Assembly: GCF_011752525.1 (NCBI RefSeq)
Contig: NZ_VWXI01000003.1
Coordinates: 329,290 to 393,289, forward strand
From: Pantoea sp. Cy-639
GTDB lineage: Bacteria; Pseudomonadota; Gammaproteobacteria; Pseudomonadales; Pseudomonadaceae
Direction of reading: 5' to 3'
DNA: 64,000 nt
Position 1 is the stretch's first letter, and each line of letters opens with the position of its first letter. Below are positions 18,052 through 28,045 of this stretch, in pieces. The notes below the pieces were generated by a model, which saw nothing but the letters and a program-made list of their open reading frames with translations, ran no database searches and was not told where the DNA came from. The translations under genes and the position numbers were made by a program.

Positions 18052-18348
18052 ATGACTGAGCAACAACAGCTCGAACTCGAAGCCGCCGCGTTCCGGCGCC
18101 TGGTCGATCACCTGCAAAAGCGCACCGACGTGCAGAACATCGACCTGATGAACCTCTCCGGCTTCTGCCGCAACTGCCTGTCGAAATGGCTCAAGGCCGC
18201 GGCTGACGATCGCCAGATCGAGCTGAGCCTGGACGACGCCCGCGAGCAGGTGTACGGCATGCCCTACGCCGAGTGGAAAGCCCAGTACCAGAAAGAAGCC
18301 AGCGCCGAGCAACAGGCGGCGTTCGAACAAGGAAAACCCCGTGACTGA
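18052..18348 (+). CDS. DUF1244 family protein
   Basis: This 98-residue cytoplasmic protein contains the conserved signature NLSGFCRNCLSKWL near residues 36-49 that defines DUF1244, and the C-terminal YGMPYAEWKAQYQ. The biochemical role is unknown. It begins 12 nt after folM and overlaps the HopJ gene by 8 nt, so the three are likely co-transcribed. Confidence 0.9.
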   Translation: MTEQQQLELEAAAFRRLVDHLQKRTDVQNIDLMNLSGFCRNCLSKWLKAAADDRQIELSLDDAREQVYGMPYAEWKAQYQKEASAEQQAAFEQGKPRD

Positions 18349-18682
18349 CCTGAACACCCTGCGCAGCAGCCTGGCCAGCGGCGAACACGTATTCGCCGAC
18401 ACCCTGGCCTTCATCGCCGAGCACTACGCCTACCAACCCCAGGCGTTCGACAATGGCGACGTGCACAACGCCGCCGGACAGAACGAAGGCTCGTGCAAGA
18501 CCCTCGGCCTGGCCCTGCTGGAAGGCCTGAGCGACCAACAGGCCCTGCTGGCCTTCGGCGAGCACTACCGCAGCGTGCTGGCCACCCCGGACGGCAGCGA
18601 CCACGGCAATATCCGCGCGTTGATCAAGCATGGCCTGGCCGGCGTGAAGTTCGCCGAACAGCCACTCAAGCGCCTGGCCTGA
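18341..18682 (+). CDS. HopJ type III effector-family protein
   Basis: This 113-residue protein matches the HopJ family: it begins with the segment FADTLAFIAEHYAYQPQAF, followed by NGDVHNAAGQNEGSCKTLG and LLAFGEHYRSVL. Despite the family name, it sits in a conserved metabolic operon with folM in bacteria that often lack a type III system. An ordinary cytoplasmic role is therefore more likely than secretion. It overlaps DUF1244 by 8 nt. Confidence 0.87.
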   Translation: MTDLNTLRSSLASGEHVFADTLAFIAEHYAYQPQAFDNGDVHNAAGQNEGSCKTLGLALLEGLSDQQALLAFGEHYRSVLATPDGSDHGNIRALIKHGLAGVKFAEQPLKRLA

Positions 18683-18830
18683 GGCCGCAACAGCCAGCCC
18701 TGCTAGAGCCTGCGGCCCGCAGAGGAGGCAACATTGCCCTTGTGGAATCTGCCGAGGCCCGCGGTGGGAGCTGGCGAAGCCTGCGATGGGGCGCGAAGCG
18801 CCCCCTGACGCCGGTGGAGAAACAGTCCAG

Positions 18831-19754
18831 TCAGTTCGCCGAGCCTCGCTCGATGATCCGCCCCGGCACGCCGGCCGCGAGCTGTCCTTGCTGCAACCAA
18901 CCCAGCGCAATCGGCCACAGGCTTTCGCGAAAGCGATCGTGGAAGAACGCGAAGTGGCCAATCTCCCCGACCGCGATGTCCGCCGGCGCCAGGCGCAGGT
19001 GGCGGCGTTCGCCGCCTTCGAGGTAGCCGAGCAGACGCTCGGTCGCCGCCACCGTGCCGAACGGATCGTCGGTCAGGCTGATGGCCAGGGTCGCTGCGCG
19101 TACCTGGGCAAACGGCGGCGCGTCGAGCAATCGACCACTGGGCCGCTGCTCATAGCACCGTGTCGATGTGCTCCAGTCACGCACCACCCCCGCTGGCGTG
19201 TCCTCCAGCCAGCCCAGGCGCTTGCCGGGAAAGTAGCCGAATACCTGGGTCAGCAGCGGCATCAGCACATGCCACTTGCCCACCAGCCGCCAGCGCTGGT
19301 CCGCCGCGTAGTCGCGCCAGTAGGCGTACTGCGCCCCCACCAGCAGCGCATGGCGCACCTGCCCCGCCGACGGCGCCAGCCCCAGCGCCCAGCCGCCAAA
19401 GCTATGCCCCACCACATGCACCGGCTGCCCCGGATGCTCGGTCGCCGCCAGTTGCAGCATGGCCTCGAAATCCAGTCGCCCCCAATCGCTCCACGATGCC
19501 TGGAAACCTCGCAGCGACGCCGGGCGCGACTCGCCGATGCCACGGTAGTCGTAGGTCAGCACATCGAAGCCCTGGGCGAACAGATAGTCGGCGAAGCGTG
19601 AGTAGTAACGGCAGCGCACCGAGGTGGCGGCATTGATGATCACCAGCGGACGCTGGGGCTCGGGCTGGGCGTGGCGCCAGCGGAAACCGCCGAGGCTGTA
19701 GCCGTCTGCGGCAGTGTGGCGAAAGGCGCTGGCGGGTTGGGTCAGGCTGCTCAT
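18831..19754 (-). CDS. Alpha/beta hydrolase (serine nucleophile)
   Basis: This 307-residue alpha/beta-fold hydrolase has the nucleophile elbow VGHSFGGWALG (GxSxG) near residue 115, the preceding strand FDVLTYDYRGIGESRP, and a C-terminal acid/His segment (GEIGHFAFFHDRF). It resembles the COG4757-type hydrolases. The substrate is unknown. I start at the ATG at 19754 (MSSLTQPAS). It is a single gene convergent with the HopJ gene. Confidence 0.8.
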   Translation of the reverse strand: MSSLTQPASAFRHTAADGYSLGGFRWRHAQPEPQRPLVIINAATSVRCRYYSRFADYLFAQGFDVLTYDYRGIGESRPASLRGFQASWSDWGRLDFEAMLQLAATEHPGQPVHVVGHSFGGWALGLAPSAGQVRHALLVGAQYAYWRDYAADQRWRLVGKWHVLMPLLTQVFGYFPGKRLGWLEDTPAGVVRDWSTSTRCYEQRPSGRLLDAPPFAQVRAATLAISLTDDPFGTVAATERLLGYLEGGERRHLRLAPADIAVGEIGHFAFFHDRFRESLWPIALGWLQQGQLAAGVPGRIIERGSAN

Positions 19755-19978
19755 GGCACGCTCCCTGCGACGTCGCGCCGGAGGGCGGACGGGCGTTCGT
19801 TGTGCGCCAACGCTAGCAAAAAAATCGGCTTGGGCCATCCCCCGGGAGAAAGTTGGTGTACGCCCATCGCTGGCTATCGCCAGCGCCTGCAAGCCAATGC
19901 CTGCAGGTCAGCGAAGCCTGCGCCGCAGGCGGCAGGCTTCACCTCCCGGCAGCCGTTGCGGCCACCGGGATACCACCA

Positions 19979-21190
19979 TTACAGCTCGATGCAGTCGAAC
20001 TTCACATCGGTGGCCACGTCGGCGTCGTAGTCGACGTCGGCGCGCTCGAAGCCGAACAGGTTGAGGAACTGCTTCTTGTAACCGGCATAGTCGGTCATCT
20101 CGAACAGGTTCTCGGTGGTGACCTGCGGCCACAGGGCCTTGCATGCGTCCTGCACGTCGTCGCGCAGTTCCCAGTCGTCCAGGCGCAGGCGAGCTTTCTC
20201 GTCCACCGCCATGGCGCCGCCGTCGGCACGGTACATGCGATCGCGGAACATGCGGTCCAGCTGGTCCTGGGTGCCTTCGTGGACGCCCTTCTCCTGCATG
20301 ATCTTGAACACCATCGACAGGTACAGCGGCATCACCGGGATGGCCGAGCTGGCCTGGGTGACCACCGACTTGAGCACCGCGACGTTGGCGCCACCCTTGA
20401 TCTCGCCGGCCAGTTTCTTGTCCAGGCGCAGGGCGGTTTCGTCCAGGTCCTGCTTGGCCTGGCCCAGGGCGCCGTGCCAATAGATCGGCCAGGTGATCTC
20501 GGTGCCGATGTAGCTGAAGGCCACGGTACGCGCGCCTTCGGCCAGCACATCGGCGCCGGCCAGGGCGTCGATCCACAGCTGCCAGTCCTGGCCACCCATC
20601 ACGGTGACGGTGTCGGCGATTTCCTGCTCGGTGGCCGGCTCGATGCTGGCCTCGATGATGGTGTCCTTGTTGGTGTCGATGGCGGTCGACTTGTACGGCT
20701 GGCCGATCGGCTTGAGCGCGGAACGGATCAGCTCGCCGGTCTGCGGCAGCTTGCGTACCGGCGAGGCCAGCGAGTAGACCACCAGGTCGACCTTGCCGCC
20801 CATTTCGTTCTTGATCAGCTCGATGACCTTGGCGCGGGCTTCGTCGGAGAAGGCGTCACCGTTGATCGACTTGCTGTACAGGCCTTCGGCCTTGGCGAAC
20901 TTGTCGAAGGCTGCGGCGTTGTACCAGCCGGCGGTACCGGCCTTGGTCTCGGTGCCCGGCTTTTCGAAGAACACGCCCAGGGTGTCGGCCTTGAAGCCGA
21001 AGGCCGCGGTGATGCGCGCAGCCAGGCCGTAGCCGCTGGAAGCACCGATCACCAGGACTTTCTTCGGACCATCCTCGCGCACGCCCAGCTTGCGGGTGGC
21101 TTCGATCTGGTCACGGACGTTGAGCTCGCAGCCCTTCGGGTGAGTCGTGGTGCAGATGAAACCGCGAACCTTGGGATGAATGATGGCCAA
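19979..21190 (-). CDS. fabV: Trans-2-enoyl-ACP (CoA) reductase FabV
   Basis: This 403-residue NADH-dependent enoyl-ACP reductase completes the fatty acid elongation cycle and is intrinsically resistant to triclosan. The N-terminus [20 protein letters not shown], the Rossmann motif [18 protein letters not shown] and the catalytic Tyr237-x8-Lys246 (in [13 protein letters not shown]) are all present. Its length is typical of FabV. It stands alone with its own 5' region. Confidence 0.97.
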   Translation of the reverse strand: MAIIHPKVRGFICTTTHPKGCELNVRDQIEATRKLGVREDGPKKVLVIGASSGYGLAARITAAFGFKADTLGVFFEKPGTETKAGTAGWYNAAAFDKFAKAEGLYSKSINGDAFSDEARAKVIELIKNEMGGKVDLVVYSLASPVRKLPQTGELIRSALKPIGQPYKSTAIDTNKDTIIEASIEPATEQEIADTVTVMGGQDWQLWIDALAGADVLAEGARTVAFSYIGTEITWPIYWHGALGQAKQDLDETALRLDKKLAGEIKGGANVAVLKSVVTQASSAIPVMPLYLSMVFKIMQEKGVHEGTQDQLDRMFRDRMYRADGGAMAVDEKARLRLDDWELRDDVQDACKALWPQVTTENLFEMTDYAGYKKQFLNLFGFERADVDYDADVATDVKFDCIEL

Positions 21191-21442
21191 TGTCTGTACC
21201 TCGTCAGGTTTAGGCTGGGGAAGCGCCCGGGAGAAAAGGGGCGGTTCCGTTTGAACTAGAGGGTGAGACTACCCTCGCAAGTCATCCGACACATATTACG
21301 AGCTGATCGGAGTGATGCAAAACCGGGCCGCCCCTGTCACAGGCCCGGCCTGCCCCCACGCCAGACTCGCAAATGTGGCAACACATGCATGAAAGCAACG
21401 TGGCAACGGGCTTGTCCCGCGATCAGCCCCGCGGCACAACCG

Positions 21443-22288
21443 TCACCCCAGCGCCTCGCGCAGCCACCCCAGGAACCGCCGCGCCAGCGGGTCGTCCTGG
21501 CTGTCGCGGTGCACCAGGCAGTTCCACGCCGGCCCACGCACCCGTTGATCGGACAGCGCGCGCAACTGCCCCTGCGCCATCAGGCGCTGTGCCAGCAACT
21601 GGCTGACCAGGGCGATCCCCAGCCCCTCGCCCGCCGCATCCAGCAACAAGCCAGGATCGGAGAAATTCAGGCCCTTGCCCTGCTGCCCCACATCCTCTCC
21701 GCCTTCCAGTTGCCAATGGCTCCAGTCCATCTCGCGTTCGCCATGCAAGGTGGTACGCCCCTGTTCGGGCAAGTCCGGGTGGCAGGCGGGGTACAGCAGG
21801 TCCTGGCGCAACACGGTGAAGCTGCACTCGGCCTGGGCGCTGATATCGTCGCGGATCGCCAGGTCGATGGTCTCGCTGGCCATGTCCGGCACCTCGAAGC
21901 TGGTGAACAGCCACAGGTCGACCTCCGGGCAGCACTGGTGGAAATCCGCCAGGCGCGGCAGCAGCCAGTGCCGGGCGAACGCTGGCGTGGTGTTGACCAC
22001 CAGTTGGTTGGGCTTGCGGTACTGGTCCAGCCGGCGAATGCCCACCGCCAGTTGCTGCAGCAAGGTCTGGGTGGTGCTGAGCAGATCGTGCCCGGCATCG
22101 GTGAGCGCGACGCTGCGCCCGTTGCGGTGGAACAGCGGCTGTTCCAGGTAGCTTTCCAGGCTGCGGATCTGCTGGCTGATCGCCGACTGGGTGAGGTTCA
22201 AGGCCTCGGCGGCCTTGTGGAAGCTGCCCAGGCGGGCGGCGGCTTCGAAGCCGCGCAGGGCGTTGAGCGGGGGCCAATGCTTGAGCAT
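21443..22288 (-). CDS. LysR-family regulator divergent from the agmatine operon
   Basis: This 281-residue LysR regulator of GcvA type has an N-terminal HTH (PLNALRGFEAAARLGSFHKA, LTQSAISQQIRSLE) and an effector domain from ~90. It is transcribed away from the agmatine deiminase gene with 134 nt between starts. A role as activator of the agmatine/polyamine operon is therefore the natural inference. The shared region has T-rich stretches but I found no clear palindrome. Confidence 0.88.
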   Translation of the reverse strand: MLKHWPPLNALRGFEAAARLGSFHKAAEALNLTQSAISQQIRSLESYLEQPLFHRNGRSVALTDAGHDLLSTTQTLLQQLAVGIRRLDQYRKPNQLVVNTTPAFARHWLLPRLADFHQCCPEVDLWLFTSFEVPDMASETIDLAIRDDISAQAECSFTVLRQDLLYPACHPDLPEQGRTTLHGEREMDWSHWQLEGGEDVGQQGKGLNFSDPGLLLDAAGEGLGIALVSQLLAQRLMAQGQLRALSDQRVRGPAWNCLVHRDSQDDPLARRFLGWLREALG

Positions 22289-22422
22289 GCTGATAAGCCT
22301 GACTGATCAGAAATGCGCTAAATCTATCGTTTGTCGCAACACTTTCACAGCCATAACATTGGCCTCAACACCCGCGACGGCGGGCTTCGTTGATAAAAAT
22401 CCCTAATAGATCGGAGTTCTCT

Positions 22423-23478
22423 ATGGACCTGTCCCACGACAGCGGCTGGCGCATGCCTGCCGAATGGGCCCGCCACACCGCCACCTGGATGATCTGGCCG
22501 CACAACCGACCACTGTGGGAATCGGGCTGGGGCGTGAGCCTGGCCGATGTACAGCGCGATTATGCCCGGGTGGCCAGCGCCATCGCCCGCTTCGAGCCGG
22601 TGAAGATGGTGGTCGACCCCAGCGCCATGGCCACCGCCCGCGACCTGTGCGGCCCGGGCATCGAACTGGTCGAACTGGCCGTGGACGACAGCTGGTGCCG
22701 CGACAGCGGGCCAAGCTTCCTGGTGCACCCGCGGCACGGAGTCGCCGGCCTGAGCTGGCGCTTCAACGCCTGGGGCAACAAGTCCGAGCACGGCAAGGAC
22801 CGCAGCCTGGCCCGGCGCATCCTCGACCACCTCGGTGTCGAAGGCCTGAGCACCCCGCTGTGCAACGAAGGCGGCGCGATCCACGTCGACGGCGAAGGCA
22901 CCCTGGTCACCACCGAATCGGTGCTGCTCAACCCCAACCGCAACCCGGGCCTGAGCAAGGCCGACTTCGAAGACTGCTTCGCCCGCCTGCTGGGCATCCG
23001 CAAGACCATCTGGCTGCCCGGCGACCCGCAGTACGTCACCGGCGACATGACCGACGGCCACGTCGATGGCGTATGCGCCTTCGCCCGCCCCGGCGTGCTG
23101 CTGGTGGACGCCACCCACGACAAGGGCTCGGTGTACGCCGAGGTGGCGCGCGAGAACCGCCGCGCCCTGGAACTGGCCCGCGACGCCCAGGGCCGCGCCT
23201 TCGAGCTGCTCGACCTGTACGAAGCCAGCGCCGCCGTCGACAGCGACGCCGAAGTGTTCTGCGCCTCGTACACCAACTTCTACCTGGCCAACGGCGCGGT
23301 AATCATGCCGGCCTACGGCATCGACGCCGACCAGGCAGCCGCCGAGCAGCTCGCCCGGGCCTTCCCCGGCCGTGAAGTGGTGCCGGTGCGCATCGACCAT
23401 ATCGCCCATGGCGGCGGCGGTATCCACTGCATCACCCAGCAGCAGCCGGCCTGGCCGCTGCAAGGAGTGCGCCCATGA
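22423..23478 (+). CDS. aguA: Agmatine deiminase (cytoplasmic)
   Basis: This 351-residue enzyme hydrolyses agmatine to N-carbamoylputrescine and ammonia. Family hallmarks are the start MDLSHDSGWRMPAEWARHTA, the substrate loop DDSWCRDSGPSF, EGGAIHVDGEG, DGHVDGVCAF, and the C-terminal HGGGGIHCIT bearing the catalytic cysteine. The ATG at 22423 has a CGGAG ribosome-binding site. It overlaps aguB by 4 nt (ATGA), so the two successive steps are translationally coupled. Confidence 0.95.
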   Translation: MDLSHDSGWRMPAEWARHTATWMIWPHNRPLWESGWGVSLADVQRDYARVASAIARFEPVKMVVDPSAMATARDLCGPGIELVELAVDDSWCRDSGPSFLVHPRHGVAGLSWRFNAWGNKSEHGKDRSLARRILDHLGVEGLSTPLCNEGGAIHVDGEGTLVTTESVLLNPNRNPGLSKADFEDCFARLLGIRKTIWLPGDPQYVTGDMTDGHVDGVCAFARPGVLLVDATHDKGSVYAEVARENRRALELARDAQGRAFELLDLYEASAAVDSDAEVFCASYTNFYLANGAVIMPAYGIDADQAAAEQLARAFPGREVVPVRIDHIAHGGGGIHCITQQQPAWPLQGVRP

Positions 23479-24371
23479 CCGTGCTGCGTATCGCCACCAC
23501 GCAGATGGCCTGCGGCTGGGACCTGCCGGCCAACCTCGCGCGCGCCGAGCAACTGGTGCGCCAGGCCGCCGCCCAAGGCGCCCAGGTGATCCTGCTGCAG
23601 GAGCTGTTCGCCACGCCGTACTTCTGCATCGAGCAATGCCACAGCCACCAGGCGCTGGCCGAGACCTACCCCGACAGCCCGCTGCTGCGCCGCTTCGCGG
23701 CCCTGGCCAGAGAGCTCGGCGTGGTCCTGCCGCTGAGCTGGTACGAACGGGCCGGCAACGCCTTCTTCAACTCGCTGACCGTGGCCGACGCCGACGGCCA
23801 GCTGCTGGGGGTGTACCGCAAGAGCCATATCCCCAACGCCATCGGCTATCAGGAAAAGGAATACTTCAGCCCCGGCGACACCGGCTTCAAGGTCTGGGAC
23901 ACCGCCTTCGGCCGCCTGGGCATCGGCATCTGCTGGGACCAGTGGTTCCCCGAGACCGCGCGCTGCCTGGCGCTGATGGGCGCCGAGGTGCTGCTGTTCC
24001 CCACCGCCATCGGCTCGGAGCCCGGCGCCGCCGGGCTCGACTCGCGCGACCACTGGCAGGTGGCGATGCGCGGCCACGCCGCCGCCAACCTGCTGCCGGT
24101 GGTGGCAGCCAACCGCATCGGCGAGGAAGTGGCCGCCAGCGACGCCAGCCTGTCGATGCGCTTCTACGGCTCGTCGTTCATCTGCGACCACAAGGGCGCC
24201 CTGCTGGCCGAAGCCGACCGCGACAGCAGCGGCATCTGGCTGCACGACCTGGACCTGGCGCTGATGCGCGAAGACCGCCTGAGCTGGGGCATCTACCGCG
24301 ACCGCCGCCCCGACCTGTACGCGCCGCTGCTGACCCTCGACGGCCGTACCCCATCGACCGCGAGGACCTGA
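23475..24371 (+). CDS. aguB: N-carbamoylputrescine amidase
   Basis: This 298-residue nitrilase-superfamily enzyme converts N-carbamoylputrescine to putrescine, CO2 and ammonia. The Glu-Lys-Cys triad is visible in LLQELFATPYFC, VYRKSHIPN and GIGICWDQWFPE. Its start overlaps aguA. It supplies putrescine from agmatine and so links arginine decarboxylation to polyamine synthesis or catabolism. Confidence 0.95.
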   Translation: MTVLRIATTQMACGWDLPANLARAEQLVRQAAAQGAQVILLQELFATPYFCIEQCHSHQALAETYPDSPLLRRFAALARELGVVLPLSWYERAGNAFFNSLTVADADGQLLGVYRKSHIPNAIGYQEKEYFSPGDTGFKVWDTAFGRLGIGICWDQWFPETARCLALMGAEVLLFPTAIGSEPGAAGLDSRDHWQVAMRGHAAANLLPVVAANRIGEEVAASDASLSMRFYGSSFICDHKGALLAEADRDSSGIWLHDLDLALMREDRLSWGIYRDRRPDLYAPLLTLDGRTPSTART

Positions 24372-24374
24372 GCC

Positions 24375-25469
24375 ATGCCACGGCGTCCATCGAAACTGCT
24401 CGCCATCGCCGCCCTGCTGGCCTGCGCCGGCGGCGCCCACGCCGAGCAGGAGGCCCTGCGCCTGTACAACTGGGCCGACTATTTTGCCGAGGACACCCTC
24501 AAGCGCTTCACCGCCGAGACCGGCATCCCGGTGATCTACGACGTCATGGACGCCAGCGAGGTGCTCGAGGCCAAGCTGATGTCCGGACGCAGCGGCTACG
24601 ACCTGATCTTCCCCGGCGACACCGTCGCCGAGCGGTTGATGCGCGCCGGCAGCCTGCAACCACTGGACCGCGCCCGATTGACTGCCCTGGGCGATATCGA
24701 GCCCGGCCTGCGCAAGCTGCACGAGCAGTACCCCAAGGCCAGCCAGGCCACCGTTCCCTACACCTGGGGCAGCATCGGCCTGACCCTGGACGCCAGGAAG
24801 ATCCGCGAGCGCCTGCCCGACGCCCCGCTGGACAGCCTCGACCTGCTGTTCAAGCCGGAACTGGCGGCCAGGTTCGCCGACTGCGGCATCTCGATGATCG
24901 ACTCGCCCGACGAAGTGCTCGCCGTGGTCCTCCACTACCTGGGCCGCGAGCCGCGCAGCGCCAGGCCTGAAGACCTGGCCGCCGCCAGCGCGTTGCTCAA
25001 GGGCATCCGCCCCTACGTGCGCAAGCTGCAGTCGCAACCGGTGACCGAGCTGGTCAACGGCAACACCTGCCTGTCGCTGGGCTACAGCGGCGACGTGATC
25101 CAGGCCCAGCGCGCCGCCGAGGCCGCCGGCAAGACCATCGACTTCCAGTACCGCGTGCCCCGCGAAGGCACCACGGTGTGGATGGACACCATGGCCATTC
25201 CCGCCGACGCCAGGCACCCGGAGTACGCCTATCGTTTCATCAACTTCGTCATGCGCCCCGAGAACATGGCCGCGATCAGCGACTTCACCGGCTACCCCAC
25301 CGCCAGCGCCAAGGCCCGCCCCCTGGTTGACGCGCGCCTGCGCGACAACCCGGACATCTACCTCGACGAGGCCACCTACGCCCGGCTGATCCCGGGCAAG
25401 GACATCCCCCAGGCCGACATGCGTGCGCGCATGCGCGTCTGGACCCGCTTCAAGACTGCACAGGACTGA
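24375..25469 (+). CDS. Periplasmic polyamine-binding protein (PotF-like)
   Basis: This 364-residue extracytoplasmic solute-binding protein has a Sec signal peptide (MPRRPSKLLAIAALLACAGG, cleavage near AHA-EQ). The mature N-terminus LRLYNWADYFAEDTLKRF is typical of PotD/PotF spermidine/putrescine receptors, as are DLIFPGD and TVPYTWGSIGL. No permease or ATPase gene accompanies it, so it must use a transporter encoded elsewhere or act as a sensor. It lies 3 nt after aguB, which suggests agmatine or putrescine as ligand. Confidence 0.88.
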   Translation: MPRRPSKLLAIAALLACAGGAHAEQEALRLYNWADYFAEDTLKRFTAETGIPVIYDVMDASEVLEAKLMSGRSGYDLIFPGDTVAERLMRAGSLQPLDRARLTALGDIEPGLRKLHEQYPKASQATVPYTWGSIGLTLDARKIRERLPDAPLDSLDLLFKPELAARFADCGISMIDSPDEVLAVVLHYLGREPRSARPEDLAAASALLKGIRPYVRKLQSQPVTELVNGNTCLSLGYSGDVIQAQRAAEAAGKTIDFQYRVPREGTTVWMDTMAIPADARHPEYAYRFINFVMRPENMAAISDFTGYPTASAKARPLVDARLRDNPDIYLDEATYARLIPGKDIPQADMRARMRVWTRFKTAQD

Positions 25470-25472
25470 ACC

Positions 25473-26597
25473 ATGCCCACCCGTAGAACCTTTCTCCAAC
25501 AGCTGACCGTGGTCGCCGGCCTCGGCGCCGTCGCCAGCGTCGGCCTGCCCCTGGGCCGCGCCCACGCCAGCACCCGCGCAGCCGAGCGCTGGTTCATGCC
25601 CGACGAGGGCGAGGCCCAGCAGCGCGCCTTCATCGCCTTCGGCGCCCAGGACGCGATCTGGGAAGACTTCACCGCAGATGTGCAGGCCGCCCTCGGGCGC
25701 ATCGCCCGGGCCATCGCCGCGTTCCAGCCGGTCACCGTGTTCTGCCGGGCCAGCGAGCGCGACATCGCCGAAGCAGCCTGCGGCCGTCACAACATCAGCT
25801 ATGTCGAGACCGAACTGGACGACATCTGGATGCGCGACATCGGCGCCAATTTCGTGGTCGACGACGACGGCGCGCTGGGCGCGGTGGACTTCAACTTCAA
25901 CGGCTGGGGTGGCAAGCAACGCCACCGCCACGACAGCAAGCTGGCGGCCCGCGTCGCCAAGCTGGCTGGCGCCCAGTACCAACGCAGCGAGCTGGTCGGC
26001 GAAGGCGGCGCCATCGAGGTCGACGGCCACGGCACCGGGATCATGACCGAGAGCAGCTGGATCAACAGCAACCGCAACCCGGGCTGGAGCAAGGCCCAGG
26101 TCGAGGAAGAACTCAAGGCACGCCTGGGGCTGCGCAAGATCATCTGGCTGCCGGGCATCAAGGGCAAGGACATCACCGACGCCCATGTCGACTTCTACGC
26201 GCGCTTTGCGGCGCCGGGCGTGGTGGTGGCGAACCTGGACAACGACCCGGACGCCTACGACCACGACGTGACCCGCGCGCACCTGGCGATCCTGCAGAAC
26301 GCCACCGATGCCGATGGCCGCAAGTTGCAGGTCCACACCCTGGCGCCGCCACTGAAGCCACGCCGCAGCCCGTTCAACCAGGACAACCCGGATTTCGCCG
26401 CAGGCTACATCAACTACTTCGTGATCAATGGCGCGGTGATTGCCCCGCAGTTCGGCGATCACAGTGCCGACGAGAAAGCCCGGGCGCTGCTCGCCCAACT
26501 GTACCCAGGGCGCAAGGTCGTGCAGCTGGATATCGATGCGATTGCCGCAGGCGGCGGCGGGATCCACTGCGTGACCAACCAGTGCCCGGCCGTCTGA
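25473..26597 (+). CDS. Tat-exported agmatine deiminase-family protein
   Basis: This 374-residue protein begins with a twin-arginine signal, MPTRRTFLQQLTVVAGLGAV, with probable cleavage near AHA-ST around residue 32. The mature part is a complete agmatine deiminase/PAD-like domain: LDDIWMRDIGANFV, NFNGWGGKQ, GEGGAIEVDGHG, DAHVDFYARF and the catalytic-Cys segment AGGGGIHCVTNQ. It therefore appears to deiminate agmatine, or a related guanidine, in the periplasm. It lies 3 nt after the binding-protein gene and closes the operon. Confidence 0.88.
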   Translation: MPTRRTFLQQLTVVAGLGAVASVGLPLGRAHASTRAAERWFMPDEGEAQQRAFIAFGAQDAIWEDFTADVQAALGRIARAIAAFQPVTVFCRASERDIAEAACGRHNISYVETELDDIWMRDIGANFVVDDDGALGAVDFNFNGWGGKQRHRHDSKLAARVAKLAGAQYQRSELVGEGGAIEVDGHGTGIMTESSWINSNRNPGWSKAQVEEELKARLGLRKIIWLPGIKGKDITDAHVDFYARFAAPGVVVANLDNDPDAYDHDVTRAHLAILQNATDADGRKLQVHTLAPPLKPRRSPFNQDNPDFAAGYINYFVINGAVIAPQFGDHSADEKARALLAQLYPGRKVVQLDIDAIAAGGGGIHCVTNQCPAV

Positions 26598-26793
26598 CGG
26601 GCGCGTTCGTCCCCCCTGCCTGCGACGGGTCGCCAAGCGTCCCCGCAGGCCAGCGCTTCCCTGGCCCCGACATGCCGCGAAGGGCTGGCGCATTCATTTG
26701 CTTTTCCGATCAATCGCTAAGAAAAACAAACTTCCCAAATGAGCGCTGGGCGGGGATGCTGTGGCGATCGTGCCCGCATTCCGGAGAACAACA

Positions 26794-27972
26794 ATGAACG
26801 AAGTCGTCATCGTCGCCGCCACCCGCACTGCCATCGGCAGCTTCCAGGGGGCCCTGGCCAACGTGTCCGCCGTCGAGCTGGGCGCCGCGGTGATCCGCCA
26901 GTTGCTGGCCCAGACCCAACTGGACCCGACCCAGGTCGACGAAGTGATCCTCGGCCAGGTGCTTACCGCCGGCGCCGGCCAGAACCCCGCTCGCCAGGCC
27001 GCGGTCAAGGCTGGCCTGCCCTATGAGGTGCCCGCGCTGACCCTGAACAAGGTCTGCGGCTCGGGCCTCAAGGCCCTGCACCTGGGCGCCCAGGCCATCC
27101 GCTGCGGCGATGCCGACGTCGTGATCGCCGGTGGCCAGGAAAGCATGAGCCTGGCGCCCTATGTACTGCCTTCGGCCCGCACCGGCCAACGCATGGGCCA
27201 TGGCCAGCTGGTCGACAGCATGATCACCGACGGCCTGTGGGATGCCTTCAACGACTACCACATGGGCATCACCGCCGAGAACCTGGTGGAGAAATACAGC
27301 CTGACCCGCGAACAGCAGGACGCCTTCGCCGCCGAGTCCCAGCGCAAGGCCGTGGCCGCCATCGAGGCCGGACGCTTCAAGGCCGAGATCACGCCGATCC
27401 ATATCCCGCAGAAAAAAGGCGAGGCACTGGTGTTCGACACCGACGAGCAGCCACGCCCTGGCACCAGCGCCGAGTCCCTGGGCAAGCTGCGCGCCGCGTT
27501 CAAGAAAGATGGCAGTGTCACCGCCGGCAACGCCTCCAGCCTCAACGACGGCGCCGCTGCGGTGCTGCTGATGAGCGCCGCCAAGGCCAAGGCCCTGGGC
27601 CTGCCGGTACTGGCGAAGATCGCCGCCTACGCCAGCGCCGGCGTCGACCCGGCGATCATGGGCATCGGCCCGGTGTCGGCGACCCAGCGTTGCCTGGACA
27701 AGGCCGGCTGGCAGCTCGGTGAACTGGACCTGATCGAGGCCAACGAAGCGTTCGCCGCCCAGGCCCTGGCGGTGGGCAAGCAGCTGGAATGGGATGCAGC
27801 GAAGGTCAACGTCAACGGTGGCGCCATTGCCCTCGGTCACCCGATCGGCGCATCGGGTTGCCGGGTACTGGTGACCCTGCTGCACGAGATGATCAAGCGC
27901 GATGCGAAGAAGGGCCTGGCCACCCTGTGCATCGGCGGTGGCCAAGGCGTGGCGCTGGCCATCGAGCGTTAA
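26794..27972 (+). CDS. atoB: Acetyl-CoA C-acetyltransferase (thiolase)
   Basis: This 392-residue biosynthetic-type thiolase interconverts two acetyl-CoA and acetoacetyl-CoA. The active-site cysteine is in [11 protein letters not shown], the catalytic His in [11 protein letters not shown] and the C-terminal [10 protein letters not shown]. The ATG at 26794 has a GGAGAA ribosome-binding site. It appears to be a single-gene unit ended by the hairpin at 28001-28026. The symbol is by function; phaA-type naming is equally possible. Confidence 0.92.
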   Translation: MNEVVIVAATRTAIGSFQGALANVSAVELGAAVIRQLLAQTQLDPTQVDEVILGQVLTAGAGQNPARQAAVKAGLPYEVPALTLNKVCGSGLKALHLGAQAIRCGDADVVIAGGQESMSLAPYVLPSARTGQRMGHGQLVDSMITDGLWDAFNDYHMGITAENLVEKYSLTREQQDAFAAESQRKAVAAIEAGRFKAEITPIHIPQKKGEALVFDTDEQPRPGTSAESLGKLRAAFKKDGSVTAGNASSLNDGAAAVLLMSAAKAKALGLPVLAKIAAYASAGVDPAIMGIGPVSATQRCLDKAGWQLGELDLIEANEAFAAQALAVGKQLEWDAAKVNVNGGAIALGHPIGASGCRVLVTLLHEMIKRDAKKGLATLCIGGGQGVALAIER

Positions 27973-28000
27973 GTCACTGCTGGCGTTGCTCCGACCGACG

Positions 28001-28026
28001 CCCTCGCGGGGCAAGCCCCGCGAGGG
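28001..28026. terminator. GC-rich hairpin between convergent genes
   Basis: An 11-bp perfect stem (CCCTCGCGGGG/CCCCGCGAGGG) with a CAAG loop lies between the thiolase gene and the convergent nucleotidyltransferase gene. There is no T-run, so it may act as a REP-type or bidirectional terminator. Confidence 0.55.
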
Positions 28027-28045
28027 CCATAACAGGCAGTCCTGC

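Noticed and set aside
23313..26693. A 1126-codon open frame on the minus strand across the agmatine operon
   Set aside because: It is antisense to four well-recognised genes, its composition (Gly/Ala/Val/Gln/Asp-rich, no domains) is that of a high-GC shadow frame, and it has no ribosome-binding site.
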